Part shown: positions 50,939 to 60,900 of the stretch, piece by piece
Position numbering within the stretch: the first letter of the stretch is position 1
How the letters are laid out: each line of letters opens with the position of its first letter
Origin: Pseudomonas sp. BP8
GTDB lineage: Bacteria > Pseudomonadota > Gammaproteobacteria > Pseudomonadales > Pseudomonadaceae
Reading direction: 5' to 3'
NCBI RefSeq assembly: GCF_017875955.1
Contig: NZ_JAGINK010000001.1
Span: forward strand, 3,688,501-3,752,500
Length of the DNA: 64,000 bases
Position numbers and translations under genes: made by a program
The notes under the pieces: generated by a model
Databases searched by the model: none
What the model was told of the DNA's origin: nothing
Seen by the model: the letters and a program-made list of their open reading frames with translations, nothing else

Positions 50939-51586
50939 ATGAATTCACACTTGCTCTACCCGCAAATCGGCAAAGTCATTGCCAGCACTGGCAGCCGCCA
51001 GTTCCCACGCATGCTACACGAGCTGATCCATGCTCACCTGAACATCGACGCTCTACAGATTCGCCAACTGCACGATGAGCCCACGACCTGCGATGCCACG
51101 TCGAGCTTGCTCAGCGAGACGGTGTTCTCTTCGCAAGAGCGGGCCGACGAGGATTTTCGCGACCCCTCCCGGCAGCATCTGATCCGCCGCAAAGACAACT
51201 CCCGCTACGCGATTCATGTGCTGCGTGCTGATTCGGCGTACGGCTTTTCGGCGCTGGAGCGCAGCCGCCTGGAAGATATCTCGCCCTTGTTGCTGCCCAT
51301 GCTCGAGAAGCACATCAATGCCCTGCAACCCATTAGCCCTGAGCAACAAGCGCCGCAGAGCCTGGAGCAACGCTTTGTCGAGCGCCTGGCCCAATTGGGG
51401 CTGAGCCTCTCTCAGCGGGAACGTGAGGTCTGCCTGGGGCTGCTGGCCGGCCACACTGCGCCGGAGCTGTCGCAGCGCCTGGCGCTCAAGGCCAACACGG
51501 TGGAGAGCTATTTGCGCCGGGCGGCGATCAAGCTGGGCATCAGTGGCCGGCATTCTTTGATGCGCTGGATGTACGGCGAAGGCTGA
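50939..51586 (+). CDS. LuxR-type HTH regulator beside the lipopeptide genes
   Basis: A 215-residue protein with a C-terminal LuxR helix-turn-helix (LSQREREVCLGLLAGHTAPELSQRLALKANTVESYLRRAAIKLGISGR). The N-terminal 140 residues do not look like an autoinducer-binding domain; no response-regulator Asp is seen. LuxR-type proteins commonly flank lipopeptide NRPS-macAB clusters in pseudomonads, although those usually have a similar HTH and a different N-terminus, so a role in this cluster is inferred from position only. The start is uncertain: ATG 50939 follows GGAC; ATG 50927 and TTG 50870 are also open. Confidence 0.8.
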   Translation: MNSHLLYPQIGKVIASTGSRQFPRMLHELIHAHLNIDALQIRQLHDEPTTCDATSSLLSETVFSSQERADEDFRDPSRQHLIRRKDNSRYAIHVLRADSAYGFSALERSRLEDISPLLLPMLEKHINALQPISPEQQAPQSLEQRFVERLAQLGLSLSQREREVCLGLLAGHTAPELSQRLALKANTVESYLRRAAIKLGISGRHSLMRWMYGEG

Positions 51587-51589
51587 AAC

Positions 51590-51652
51590 CTTGTAGGAGC
51601 GGCCTTGCCGGGGCGCCGGACCGGTCGGAAAGGGCTGCAGAGCAGCCCCGGC
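51590..51652. repeat. REP element between convergent luxR-type gene and macB
   Basis: TGTAGGAGCGGCCTTG followed by GGGGCGCC and the stem GGGCTGC-AGA-GCAGCCC (51632-51648). It starts just after the luxR-type stop and ends 28 bp before the macB stop, so it may act as a two-way terminator. Confidence 0.75.
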
Positions 51653-51680
51653 AAACTCAAGCCAGACCCCATTTGAAGCC

Positions 51681-53687
51681 TCAATCCCGCGCCAACGCCT
51701 CGATCGGGTCCAGGCGCGCCGCATTCCTCGCCGGTACAAAGCCGAACAGCACGCCAATCAACGTCGAACAGGCAAACGCCATCACGATCGATCCTGGCGA
51801 AAAGACCATCTCCCACTGTTTGACGAACACCGCAAACAGATAACCGATCCCGTACGACAAGCCGATCCCGATCACGCCACCGATCAGGCAGACCATTACC
51901 GCCTCGACCAGAAACTGCTGGCGGATATCCGACTGGCGCGCCCCCACCGCCATGCGGATACCAATCTCGCGGGTCCGCTCGGTGACCGACACCAGCATGA
52001 TGTTCATCACGCCGATACCGCCCACGACCAGCGAGATCACCGCAATCAGCGACAGCAACAGGGTCAGCGAGCGGCTGGTCTTTTGCACGGTCTGCATGAT
52101 GCTGTCGAGGTTGTTGGTGAAGAAGTCCTTGCTGCCATGCCGCTGCAGCATCAACTTGTTGACCTCTTCTTCAACCCGTTTGCTCGGCATGCCGTCCTTG
52201 ATGCGCACACTGATGCTGTCCAGGTGACGCTGGCCGAGCACACGCCCGGCGGCAGTCTCGTACGGTACCCAGACATTCAGGGTGCTGCTGGCAACGAACA
52301 GGTTCTTGTTCTCGGCGGTTACGCCGATCACCGTGCACGGCAGGTTGCCGACCAGGATCACCTGCCCCAGCGGATCGGCGCTGCCGAACAGGCGCTTGCG
52401 GGTATTGTGGTCGATCACCACCACCTGGGCCTGGCGGCGGGCATCGTCGGCGCTGAACACGATCCCGGCCGACAACGGCAGGTTGCGCACCTGGAAGTAA
52501 CGTTCGCTGACGCCGTTGAGCTGCACATCGACATCCAGGTTGCGGTAGCGCACCAGCAAGCTGCGGCCAATCACCGGCGTGGCGCTGTCGACGTAGTACA
52601 GCTGGTTCAGCGCGGCGACGTCGGCCGGCACCAGGGTTTCGATGGACTTGGCCCGGCTGTCGCCAAAATTGCTCCCCGAAAAGATGTCGATGGTGTTGCT
52701 GCCGATCGCTTCGATGTCCTTCAGCACATAGCCCTTGGCGCCTTCACCGATGGCCGAGATGGACACCACCGAGGTAATCCCGATGATGATCCCAAGCATG
52801 GTCAGCAAAGTGCGCATACGGTGCGACACCAGCGCGATCCAGGCCATCTTGAATGCCTCGCGGAACAGGCCGAGGCTGGCCACCAGCCGACGCTTGGCGG
52901 GCGCTGGCGGCGCCGTTTCGCGAGCAGGCGCGCGGGCAACCTCCGGCACATTGCGCCGGTCGGCGATGATCTGGCCGTCGCTGACCTCGATGATCCGCTG
53001 GGCATTGGCGGCGACCTTGGGGTCGTGGGTAACGAGAATCACCGTGTGCCCGGCGCCATGCAACTCGAGGAGAATGTTCATCACCTCCTTGCCACTGGCG
53101 GTGTCGAGGGCACCGGTGGGCTCGTCGGCAAGGATCACTTCACCGCCATTCATCAAGGCCCGGCAGATACTCACCCGTTGCTGCTGACCACCCGAGAGCT
53201 GGTTGGGCCGGTGCGACAGATGCCCGGCCAGACCCAGCCGCCCGAGCAGGTCACGGGCGCGCTGGTCACGCTGGGCCTGCAGCGTCCCGGCATAGACTGC
53301 GGGGATCTCGACGTTGCGCACGGCGTCCAGGTGGGGCAACAGGTGGTAGCGCTGGAAGATGAAGCCAAAGTGATCACGGCGCAGCGCGGCCAAGGCGTCG
53401 TCGTCGAGGTCGCGGGTTTCCTGCCCGCTGACCTGATAGCTGCCGGCGCTGGCATGATCCAGGCAACCAAGGATATTCATCAGCGTCGACTTGCCTGACC
53501 CCGAAGCGCCGATGATCGCCACCAGTTCACCGCGGTCGATCTGCAGATCGATGTCCTTGAGCGCCAGAAACTCCCGGTCGCCGGCAACAAAACTGCGCCT
53601 GACGCCTTGCAAACGCAGCAGCGGTTGGCCGCTGCCGGCAGGCACCGCCAGTTGCGGGTCGAGCTCGACCGTCATGTTCATGCTCAC
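51681..53687 (-). CDS. macB: MacB-type ABC exporter (ATPase fused to permease)
   Basis: A 668-residue protein. The N-terminal ABC domain (about 20-250) has Walker A GASGSGKST, signature LSGGQQQRVSICRAL, Walker B ILADEPTGALD and the H-loop His in VTHDPK. One helix near residue 290, a large periplasmic domain and three C-terminal helices follow (LVVGGIGVMNIMLVSVTERTREIGIRMAVGA). With MacA and an outer-membrane channel it exports the cyclic lipopeptide made by the upstream NRPS. The GTG start overlaps the macA stop (GTGA); ATGs two and four codons later are alternatives. An outer-membrane factor gene is not in the window. Confidence 0.93.
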   Translation of the reverse strand: MSMNMTVELDPQLAVPAGSGQPLLRLQGVRRSFVAGDREFLALKDIDLQIDRGELVAIIGASGSGKSTLMNILGCLDHASAGSYQVSGQETRDLDDDALAALRRDHFGFIFQRYHLLPHLDAVRNVEIPAVYAGTLQAQRDQRARDLLGRLGLAGHLSHRPNQLSGGQQQRVSICRALMNGGEVILADEPTGALDTASGKEVMNILLELHGAGHTVILVTHDPKVAANAQRIIEVSDGQIIADRRNVPEVARAPARETAPPAPAKRRLVASLGLFREAFKMAWIALVSHRMRTLLTMLGIIIGITSVVSISAIGEGAKGYVLKDIEAIGSNTIDIFSGSNFGDSRAKSIETLVPADVAALNQLYYVDSATPVIGRSLLVRYRNLDVDVQLNGVSERYFQVRNLPLSAGIVFSADDARRQAQVVVIDHNTRKRLFGSADPLGQVILVGNLPCTVIGVTAENKNLFVASSTLNVWVPYETAAGRVLGQRHLDSISVRIKDGMPSKRVEEEVNKLMLQRHGSKDFFTNNLDSIMQTVQKTSRSLTLLLSLIAVISLVVGGIGVMNIMLVSVTERTREIGIRMAVGARQSDIRQQFLVEAVMVCLIGGVIGIGLSYGIGYLFAVFVKQWEMVFSPGSIVMAFACSTLIGVLFGFVPARNAARLDPIEALARD

Positions 53688-54841
53688 GCCCCCGCCTCGC
53701 CCGACACCGGCTCACCGATCACTACCCGGTCACCTTCGGCCAGACCGTCCTTGATCTGTACCTTGACGTTGTTGTTGATCCCGGCCTGAACGTTACGCAC
53801 CTGAGCGAAGCCCTTGGCGTCCAGCACCCGCACCGCGTAGCTGCCATCGGCGCCACGCGAACCGAGCGCCGCCACTGGCACGGTCAGCACGCCTTGCGCG
53901 GTGTCGAGCACGATGCGCACCTGGGCCGTCATGGCGATGCGCAAGCGGTGCTCGGGGTTGGGCACTTCAAACAGGGCGTTGTAGAACACCGCCGTGCTCT
54001 GCTTGGCCCCGCCCGCACCGCTCTTGTCGGTGCTTTCGGTGTAGTTCTGCGGTGCAGGCTCAGTGCCGCGCAGCTTGGCGTAGTAGCGCTTGTCTTCGCC
54101 AAGGATGGTGAAGTACACCTGTTGCCCCGGGGTGATGTGAATCACGTCGGCCTCGGACACCTGGGCCTTGACCGTCATGGTGTCGAGGTCGGCCAGTTTG
54201 AGCAGAACCGGAGCCAGCTGGTTGGCAATCACCGTCTGGCCTTCCTGGGTGACGATGCCCACCACATGGCCGTTGATTGGCGCGCTGATGCGGGTGTAGC
54301 CCAGGTTGACCTTGGCCGTGTCGATCTCGACTCTGGCGCTCTGGATCTGTGCGTCGAGCGAGCGCACATTGGCCTGCTGCACCTCGAAGTCGGATTCGGC
54401 GCTCTCGAAGTCCTGACGCGAAATCGACTCGTCGGCCTGCAGCTCGCGGTAGCGCTCGTAAACTCGCCTGGCCTGCTTGAGCCTGGCCATCGCCGAACGG
54501 CGCTCGGCCTGCAGTTTTTCCTCATCGACTTCGGCCTGACGCAGGGTGTTGCGCAGCACCAGCGGGTCGATCTCGGCCAGCCACTCGCCCTCGCTCACCT
54601 TGTCGCCGAGCTTGACCTTGAGCGTCTTCAACTGGCCGGACACCTGGGCACCGACATCTACCTGGCGAATCCCCTCCAGGGTGCCGGTGGCCAGCACCGC
54701 GTTTTCGATGTCGCCACGTTCGACCGTGGCGGTGATGTATTGCGGCGCCTTGGCCGGTGCCTGCACGGCGTACAGGGTCACCCCAGCGACGAGGGCCGCA
54801 GCGATGCCGAAACCAATCCTGCGAAATGTGCTCTTGTCCAT
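53684..54841 (-). CDS. macA: MacA-type periplasmic adaptor
   Basis: A 385-residue membrane-fusion protein. The N-terminal anchor (MDKSTFRRIGFGIAAALVAGVTLYAV) is followed by the HlyD-like barrel and lipoyl halves (ATGTLEGIRQVDVGAQVSGQLKTLKVKLGDKVSEG; APINGHVVGIVTQEGQTV) flanking a helical hairpin (about 105-185; coiled-coil LKQARRVYERYRELQ). It links MacB to an outer-membrane channel. The ATG at 54841 follows AAGGTGG; the longer frame runs into NRPS DNA and is rejected. It lies 70 bp after the NRPS stop, with a large hairpin between. Confidence 0.93.
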   Translation of the reverse strand: MDKSTFRRIGFGIAAALVAGVTLYAVQAPAKAPQYITATVERGDIENAVLATGTLEGIRQVDVGAQVSGQLKTLKVKLGDKVSEGEWLAEIDPLVLRNTLRQAEVDEEKLQAERRSAMARLKQARRVYERYRELQADESISRQDFESAESDFEVQQANVRSLDAQIQSARVEIDTAKVNLGYTRISAPINGHVVGIVTQEGQTVIANQLAPVLLKLADLDTMTVKAQVSEADVIHITPGQQVYFTILGEDKRYYAKLRGTEPAPQNYTESTDKSGAGGAKQSTAVFYNALFEVPNPEHRLRIAMTAQVRIVLDTAQGVLTVPVAALGSRGADGSYAVRVLDAKGFAQVRNVQAGINNNVKVQIKDGLAEGDRVVIGEPVSGEAGA

Positions 54842-54870
54842 AACCACCTTGATTCCTTGAGAACCGCGAG

Positions 54871-54911
54871 CCTTGTGCGCACAGCGGCCGATCGCCGCTG
54901 TGCGCACAAGG
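54871..54911. terminator. Perfect 18-bp stem-loop between the NRPS gene and macA
   Basis: Left arm 54871-54888 and right arm 54894-54911 are exact reverse complements with a 5-base loop. The stem starts directly after the NRPS stop codon. No T run follows on the minus strand, so it is more likely an RNA-processing, stabilising or attenuating element than a full rho-independent terminator. Confidence 0.6.
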
Positions 54912-57900
54912 TCATTGCACCACGTTGCCGTGAACCAGTGCCTGGCCGTCATGCCACCAGGCGGCCAGGCTGAACACATCCGGCACCTTGAGGATGCTGA
55001 AGTGATTGCCTGGCCCCTGCCACACCGCCAACTGCGGCAGCAGCCGGTGCCAGCCGGCCTGCATGTCGGCCTGTTCGCGTTGATTACCCGCCGCATCCAG
55101 GGTCGGATCGGCCACCAATACCAGGCTCGCCGGCCCGCTGTAGCTCAACGTTGGCCGGTAGGCCGTACGCAGGGCGCTGGCGAAGGTGCGGACCACGCCG
55201 TCCAGCGCCCGAGGTGTCGAACGTGGTGGCAGCAACCCTATCCGTACCATGGCCGCATGCAACTGGCTCAGCTGCTGCGCGTCGCTGGCGTCGGCAAAGG
55301 CCAGCGGCTCGATGCCCAAGGCCTTGCCGGTGGACAGCTGCAAGGCCTCGATCAACCGTTCCAGCGCTTCGGTGAGGGTGTATGGCTTGCCACAGCTACC
55401 GCCACCAGGCGCTTCACTGTCGATCAAGGTCAGGGAGCGTACCGCCCGACCCTTGGCCTCGAAGCGCGCCGCCATGGCATGTGCCACCCAGCCACCGAAC
55501 GAATGGCCGACCAGGTTCAGCGGGCCCGTGGGGTACAGGGCTTCGATCGCCTGCACATGGCACTCCGCCGCGGCCTCCACCGAGCTGTGCGGCACGCCGA
55601 TGCCGTCCAGCCCACGCGCTTGCAGGCCATACAACGGCCAGTTGGCCCCCAAGGCTTCGGCCAGGCCGATGAAGCTGGTAACGCTGTCGCCCGCACCCGG
55701 CACGCAGAACAGTGGCGCATGCCCCGCCTGGCCACTCTGTACGGCCAGCGCCTGGCTCGGCGCCACGCCCGTTGCCGGCGGCGTCGGCTCGGTCAGGGCC
55801 TGGGCGATAGCCCGGCCGAGCACCTCGACGTTGGGCGACTGCAGCATGCTCTTGTGATCACCCGGTACCGGCGTACAGCGCAGCTGCGCAGGCGCCAGCA
55901 CATCAGCCCAGCCCAAGCTCGCGCCGCCATCGGTGATGTGGGGATTGCGCTGTTCGGCGCAGAACAACTGCACCGGCATGCCCAGCGGCGCCACACGGTA
56001 ATGGGCCAGCGCATGACCATGGGCCAATTGCCGCTCGAAGTAGTGCCGCAGTTGCTCGTCGCTGGCCTCGGCCAGACCGCCGAGCAACTGATGCTGCCGA
56101 CAGTCGGCCAGCAGTGCGGCAAAGTCCTGCACTTCGGGCCGCAGCACTTCGACCCGGGCCAACTGCTCGCGGCCCTCCTCGCCCTGTGACTGCCAGTAGC
56201 TGCTGCAGTGCAGCAACAGTTCGCGTTCAAGCAGATGGCGGCCTTGCCAGCGCGCCTTGCCCTGGTCGCTCAGGCGCGACGTGAAGGTGTCGATCAGGCC
56301 GACGAACGTCACTGCCTGGTCAGCACCGAGCAACTGCGCGGCGACTTCAAACGCCAACACCCCACCGAACGACCAGCCGGCCAGGCGATAGGGGCCGTGC
56401 GGCTGCACCGCGCGGATTCGTTGCACCAGGCGCGCCGCCAGGCACTCCATGGTGCGCAATTGCGGCTCGCCGAGGCCGACACTGGCCAGGCCATAGATGG
56501 GGAAGTCCCCCTCGATGTGCCTGCCAAGCGCAGGGAAGTAGACGTCCAGCCCGCTGAATTCATGCACCAGGAACAGTGCTGGCTGGCTGCCCTGTGCCCT
56601 CACGATCACCAGGCCATGGTCATCGCCGGACGCCTCGCGTTGTTCGAGCAATGCCGCCAGTTGGGCGACGCTGGCATGCTGGAACAACTCGGCCAGCGAC
56701 GCCTGCAGACCGTCCTTGGCCATCTCGCCGACCAGACGAATCGCCGACAGCGAGTGGCCGCCGAGCTCGAAGAAGCTGTCGTGGCGGCCGATCCGCTCGA
56801 CCTCCAGCACCTGCGCCCAGCACGCCGCCAAACGCTGTTCGAGCGCGCCCACCGGGGCCTCGTAGGCGGCCAGCGCGAGGTCCTGGGCGGCCGGTAACGG
56901 CAAGGCCTTGCGATCAAGTTTGCCGTTATTGGTCAGCGGCAGTCGCGCCAGTTCGATATACGCCATCGGCAGCATGTATTCCGGTAGACGGCCGCGCAGC
57001 CAACCACGCAATGCGTCGCTGTCCAAGGCAGGATCCAGACGGCTGAACCACGCCACCAGGCGCAGTGAACCCTGCTCCGAGGGCACTGCCATGACTGCCA
57101 CTTCGCCAATACCCGGGCACAGCAACAACTGCTGCTCGATTTCGCCCAGTTCTATGCGGAAACCGCGAATCTTCACCTGTTCGTCATTGCGCCCGAGGCA
57201 TTCGAGCTGGCCATCCTCATGCCAGCGCGCCAGGTCACCGGTGCGGTACAGGCGCGCCCCACTGCGCTCGCTGAATGGATCATCAAGGAAGCGCTCGGCA
57301 GTCAGCTGCGGGCGGTTCAGGTAGCCCAGCGCGACGCCATCGCCACCGATGTACAGCTCGCCCACCACGCCCAGCGGTACCGGCCGCTGATGCGCATCGA
57401 GCAGGTACACCTGGGTGTTGCCGATGGGGCGACCAATGGACACATTGCTGGCCGCTTCAGGCACATCCTGAACCGCGCAGGTGGTGGCCAGAGTCGTGGT
57501 TTCAGTCGGGCCGTAGGCGTTGATCAGCTGTTGCCCCGGCGCATGCTCACGCATGGCCCGGAATGCCGCTGGATCGGCGCGTTCGCCGCCACTGGCGAGC
57601 AGGCGCATCCTGGCCAGTGCCTCGGGGATCACCTGCACGTAGTGGTTGAACAACGCCGTGGTCAGGAACAAAACGTTGACCTCAGCCGCGCGCAGGGCGG
57701 CAGCAAAGCGCGGTGGGTCGATCAGGGTGTGGTGATCGATCACCTCCAGCTGGCCGCCATTGAGCAATGCCCCCCAGACCTCGAAGGTACTGGCGTCGAA
57801 GGCCGGGTTGGCGGCAAAGGCAAAGCGGTCTTGCCCGCTGAACGTGGCATAGCCATTGTTCAGCACCAGCCGGGCGACGCCCCGATGCGGCACGCACACG

Positions 57901-60900
57901 CCTTTTGGCGTGCCAGTGGAGCCCGAGGTGTACAGCACACACGCAGTTGTACCGGCATCCTGCGCCAGGTTGGGGTTGTGCTCTGCCTGTGCATCAAGGC
58001 GCAGGCGGTCGAGGTCGATGCGATGCGCCGGGTAGTCGACCTGGCTGGCTGCCAGCGTCAGCAGAGCCACCGCAGCGCAGTCTTCGACCATGAACGCCTG
58101 GCGCTCGGCCGGGGCGTTGATATCCAGCGGTACATACGCCGCTGCACACTTGAGCACGGCCAGTTGCGCAACCAGCAACTGCACCGAACGCGGCAGCAGG
58201 ATTGCCACGGCGTCACCAGCCTGCACCCCTTCACCGAGCAGATGATGGGCGAGGCGATTGGCCTGGGCATTGAGCTCGGCATAGCTCAGGCGCTGTTCGC
58301 CATGCCGTCCCGCCAGCGCCAGTGGATGGCGTGCCACCTGTTGTTCGAACAGGCGCTGCAACGTCTGCTCGCGCGGATAGTCGCGGCGGGTGGCATTGAA
58401 GTCGAACAGTAGCCGCTGGCGTTCGCTGCCCGGAAGCACGGACAGCGTATGCAAGCCCTGCCCGGGTGTCTGGGCCAAGGCAGCAACCAGGCTGGCGACG
58501 GCCTCCAGCAGGTAGTCGCAGATACGCCGCGCGTCGATGCCCGGTGCGCACTGCGCACTCAAACCGAAGGTTTCGCCCAGGTCATCGATGCTCACGGCCA
58601 GCGGGTAGTTGCTGTGCTCTTCGGCGTGGATCAGTTCGATCCCCTGCCAGGCTTGGCTGGCGCTGCCATCATCGGCGACCGGCGCCGCACTGTGGCGGTA
58701 GTTGAGCAGGCTGCTGAACAGTGCAGCCCCCGCGGGCAAGGCACTGCAGCGCTGGGCCAGGGCCAGTTGCGCGTGCTCGTGCAGGAGCAGGCCGGCAAGC
58801 CTGCGGTGGGTGTCGAGCAGCGCCTCGCGCACGCTCAGGCGGCCCAGGTCGATGCGTAGCGGCAAGGTGTTGATGAAAACCCCCAGAGCCCTTTCCACGC
58901 CTGCGCTGCCCTGCAGGCGCCCCAGCAGCACGGTGCCGAACACCACGCTATCGCGCCCGGACAACTGCCCCAAGACCTGCGCCCAGGCCAGGTGCAGCAC
59001 ACTGGCGGCGCTGACGCCGGCCTGGCGGGCCTGCTCGCGTACCTGTCGCGAGAGATCAGCGTCCAGCCAGCACTGCGCCTGCGCCTGTGCTTCGGCATGG
59101 GGCGCCGCATGTGGGCCATAGGGCACGGTAGGCTCATCGATATCGCCCAACTGCTGGCGGAAGAAAGCCTCGTGCTGCTGGTCGCTCGCACCCTGCACGA
59201 CCTGGGCGATGTAATTGCGGTACGGCACCGGCGTCGGCAGCCGGTGTTGCTCACCCAGCAGGAACGCCTGCAGTTCAGCGCGCAGCACGTCCAGGGCGAT
59301 GTGGTCCATCACCAGGTGGTGGAACAACAGCGTGGCCGTGATGCGCCCGGTCAGCGGGTCATGTCCATGGACCAGGCGCAGCAACGGCGCCTGGCCCAGA
59401 TCGAGGCGTCGCGGACCTTGCTCATGACCCTCGACGACCTGCAACCGTGCCTGGCGCCACACCACCTGCACCGGCTGCGCCAGGCCGTCCCAGAACAATG
59501 AGGTACGCAGCGTGTCGTTGCGTTCGATCACGCGGTCGAGCGCCTGCTGCAAGGCAGCCAGGCGCTGCCGGTCGGCCACGGCGAAGCGGGCCTGCTGGAC
59601 ATAGACGTCATCGCCGTCGGTGGCCAGGTGATGGTAGAGAATGCCTGCCTGCAGCGGCCCCAGCGGGTAGATATCCTGCACGTTTGCCGCGCCGCCGGGG
59701 ACGCTGGCAACGATGCGATCGATGGCCACCTGATCAAGGCTCACCAAGGCCAGCAGGTCGGGCGTTATCCGATGGCAGTCGGGGCCGATCCGGTTGTCCG
59801 GGATGGCCAGGCAGGCACCTTGGCCAAGCGTGGCCGCCAGTGCCGCCAGGGTTGGCTCGGCGAACAGCACGCGGACGTCAGCCTCCAGGCCTTCACCGCG
59901 CAGGCGCGCCACCAGGGTTACCGCCAGCAGCGAATGGCCGCCCAGTTCGAAGAAGTTATCGTGCCGGCCGACCCGTTCAACGCCGAGCAGGTCAGCCCAC
60001 AGCCGCGCCAGGAGTACTTCCATCGGGCCCTCGGGGGCTTGGTAGCTGCGTTGCTGCATGGCCTCGGCGCCGGGCGTTGGCAGGGCCTTGCGGTCGAGCT
60101 TGCCGTTGGGGCTCAGTGGCAAGGTGTCGAGGTGCATGAACAGCGCTGGGACCATGAACTCCGGCAGGTGCGTGAGCAGTGCCGTGCGTAGCGTGTCCAC
60201 TGGCTGTGGGCTGCCGGTGTAGTAGGCAATCAAGCGTTGTTCGTGGGCCACGACCACGGCTTCCTTGACCCCGGTGAGGCGGGTCAGGCCAGCCTGGATC
60301 TCGCCGAGCTCGATGCGCAGGCCGCGGATCTTGACCTGATCATCGTTGCGGCCGAGGTACTCCAGGTTGCCGTCGGCCAGGTGTCGGGCCAGATCGCCGG
60401 TACGGTACAGGCGAGCATCCGAGCGGGTGCTGAACGGGTCGTCGATGAAGCGTTCACCGGTCAGCTCGGCGCGGTTCAGGTAACCACGGGCGACCTGGAC
60501 GCCGCCAATGTACAGCTCACCGGCCACGCCTTGCGGCACCGGCTGGCCTTGCTCGTCGAGCACATACAGCGTGGTGTTGGCAATCGGTTTGCCGATTGGT
60601 GTGTTGTCCGGCGCGGTTATGCAGTGCCAGGCACTGACGTCGACAGCCGCCTCGGTCGGACCGTACAGGTTGTGCAGCTCGACAGTCGGCAATTGCTGAT
60701 GGAAACGACGGACCAGGCTGCCGGGCAAGGCTTCACCACTGCACAACACACGCTTGAGGCGGTCAGCCGAGGCTTCGCCGTGGGCCAGGAACACATCCAG
60801 CATCGACGGCACGAAGTGCAGCGTACTGACATCCTCGGCACGGATTACCTGACGCAGGTACTCCGGGTCACGATGGCCGCCAGGGCGCGCCATTACCAGC

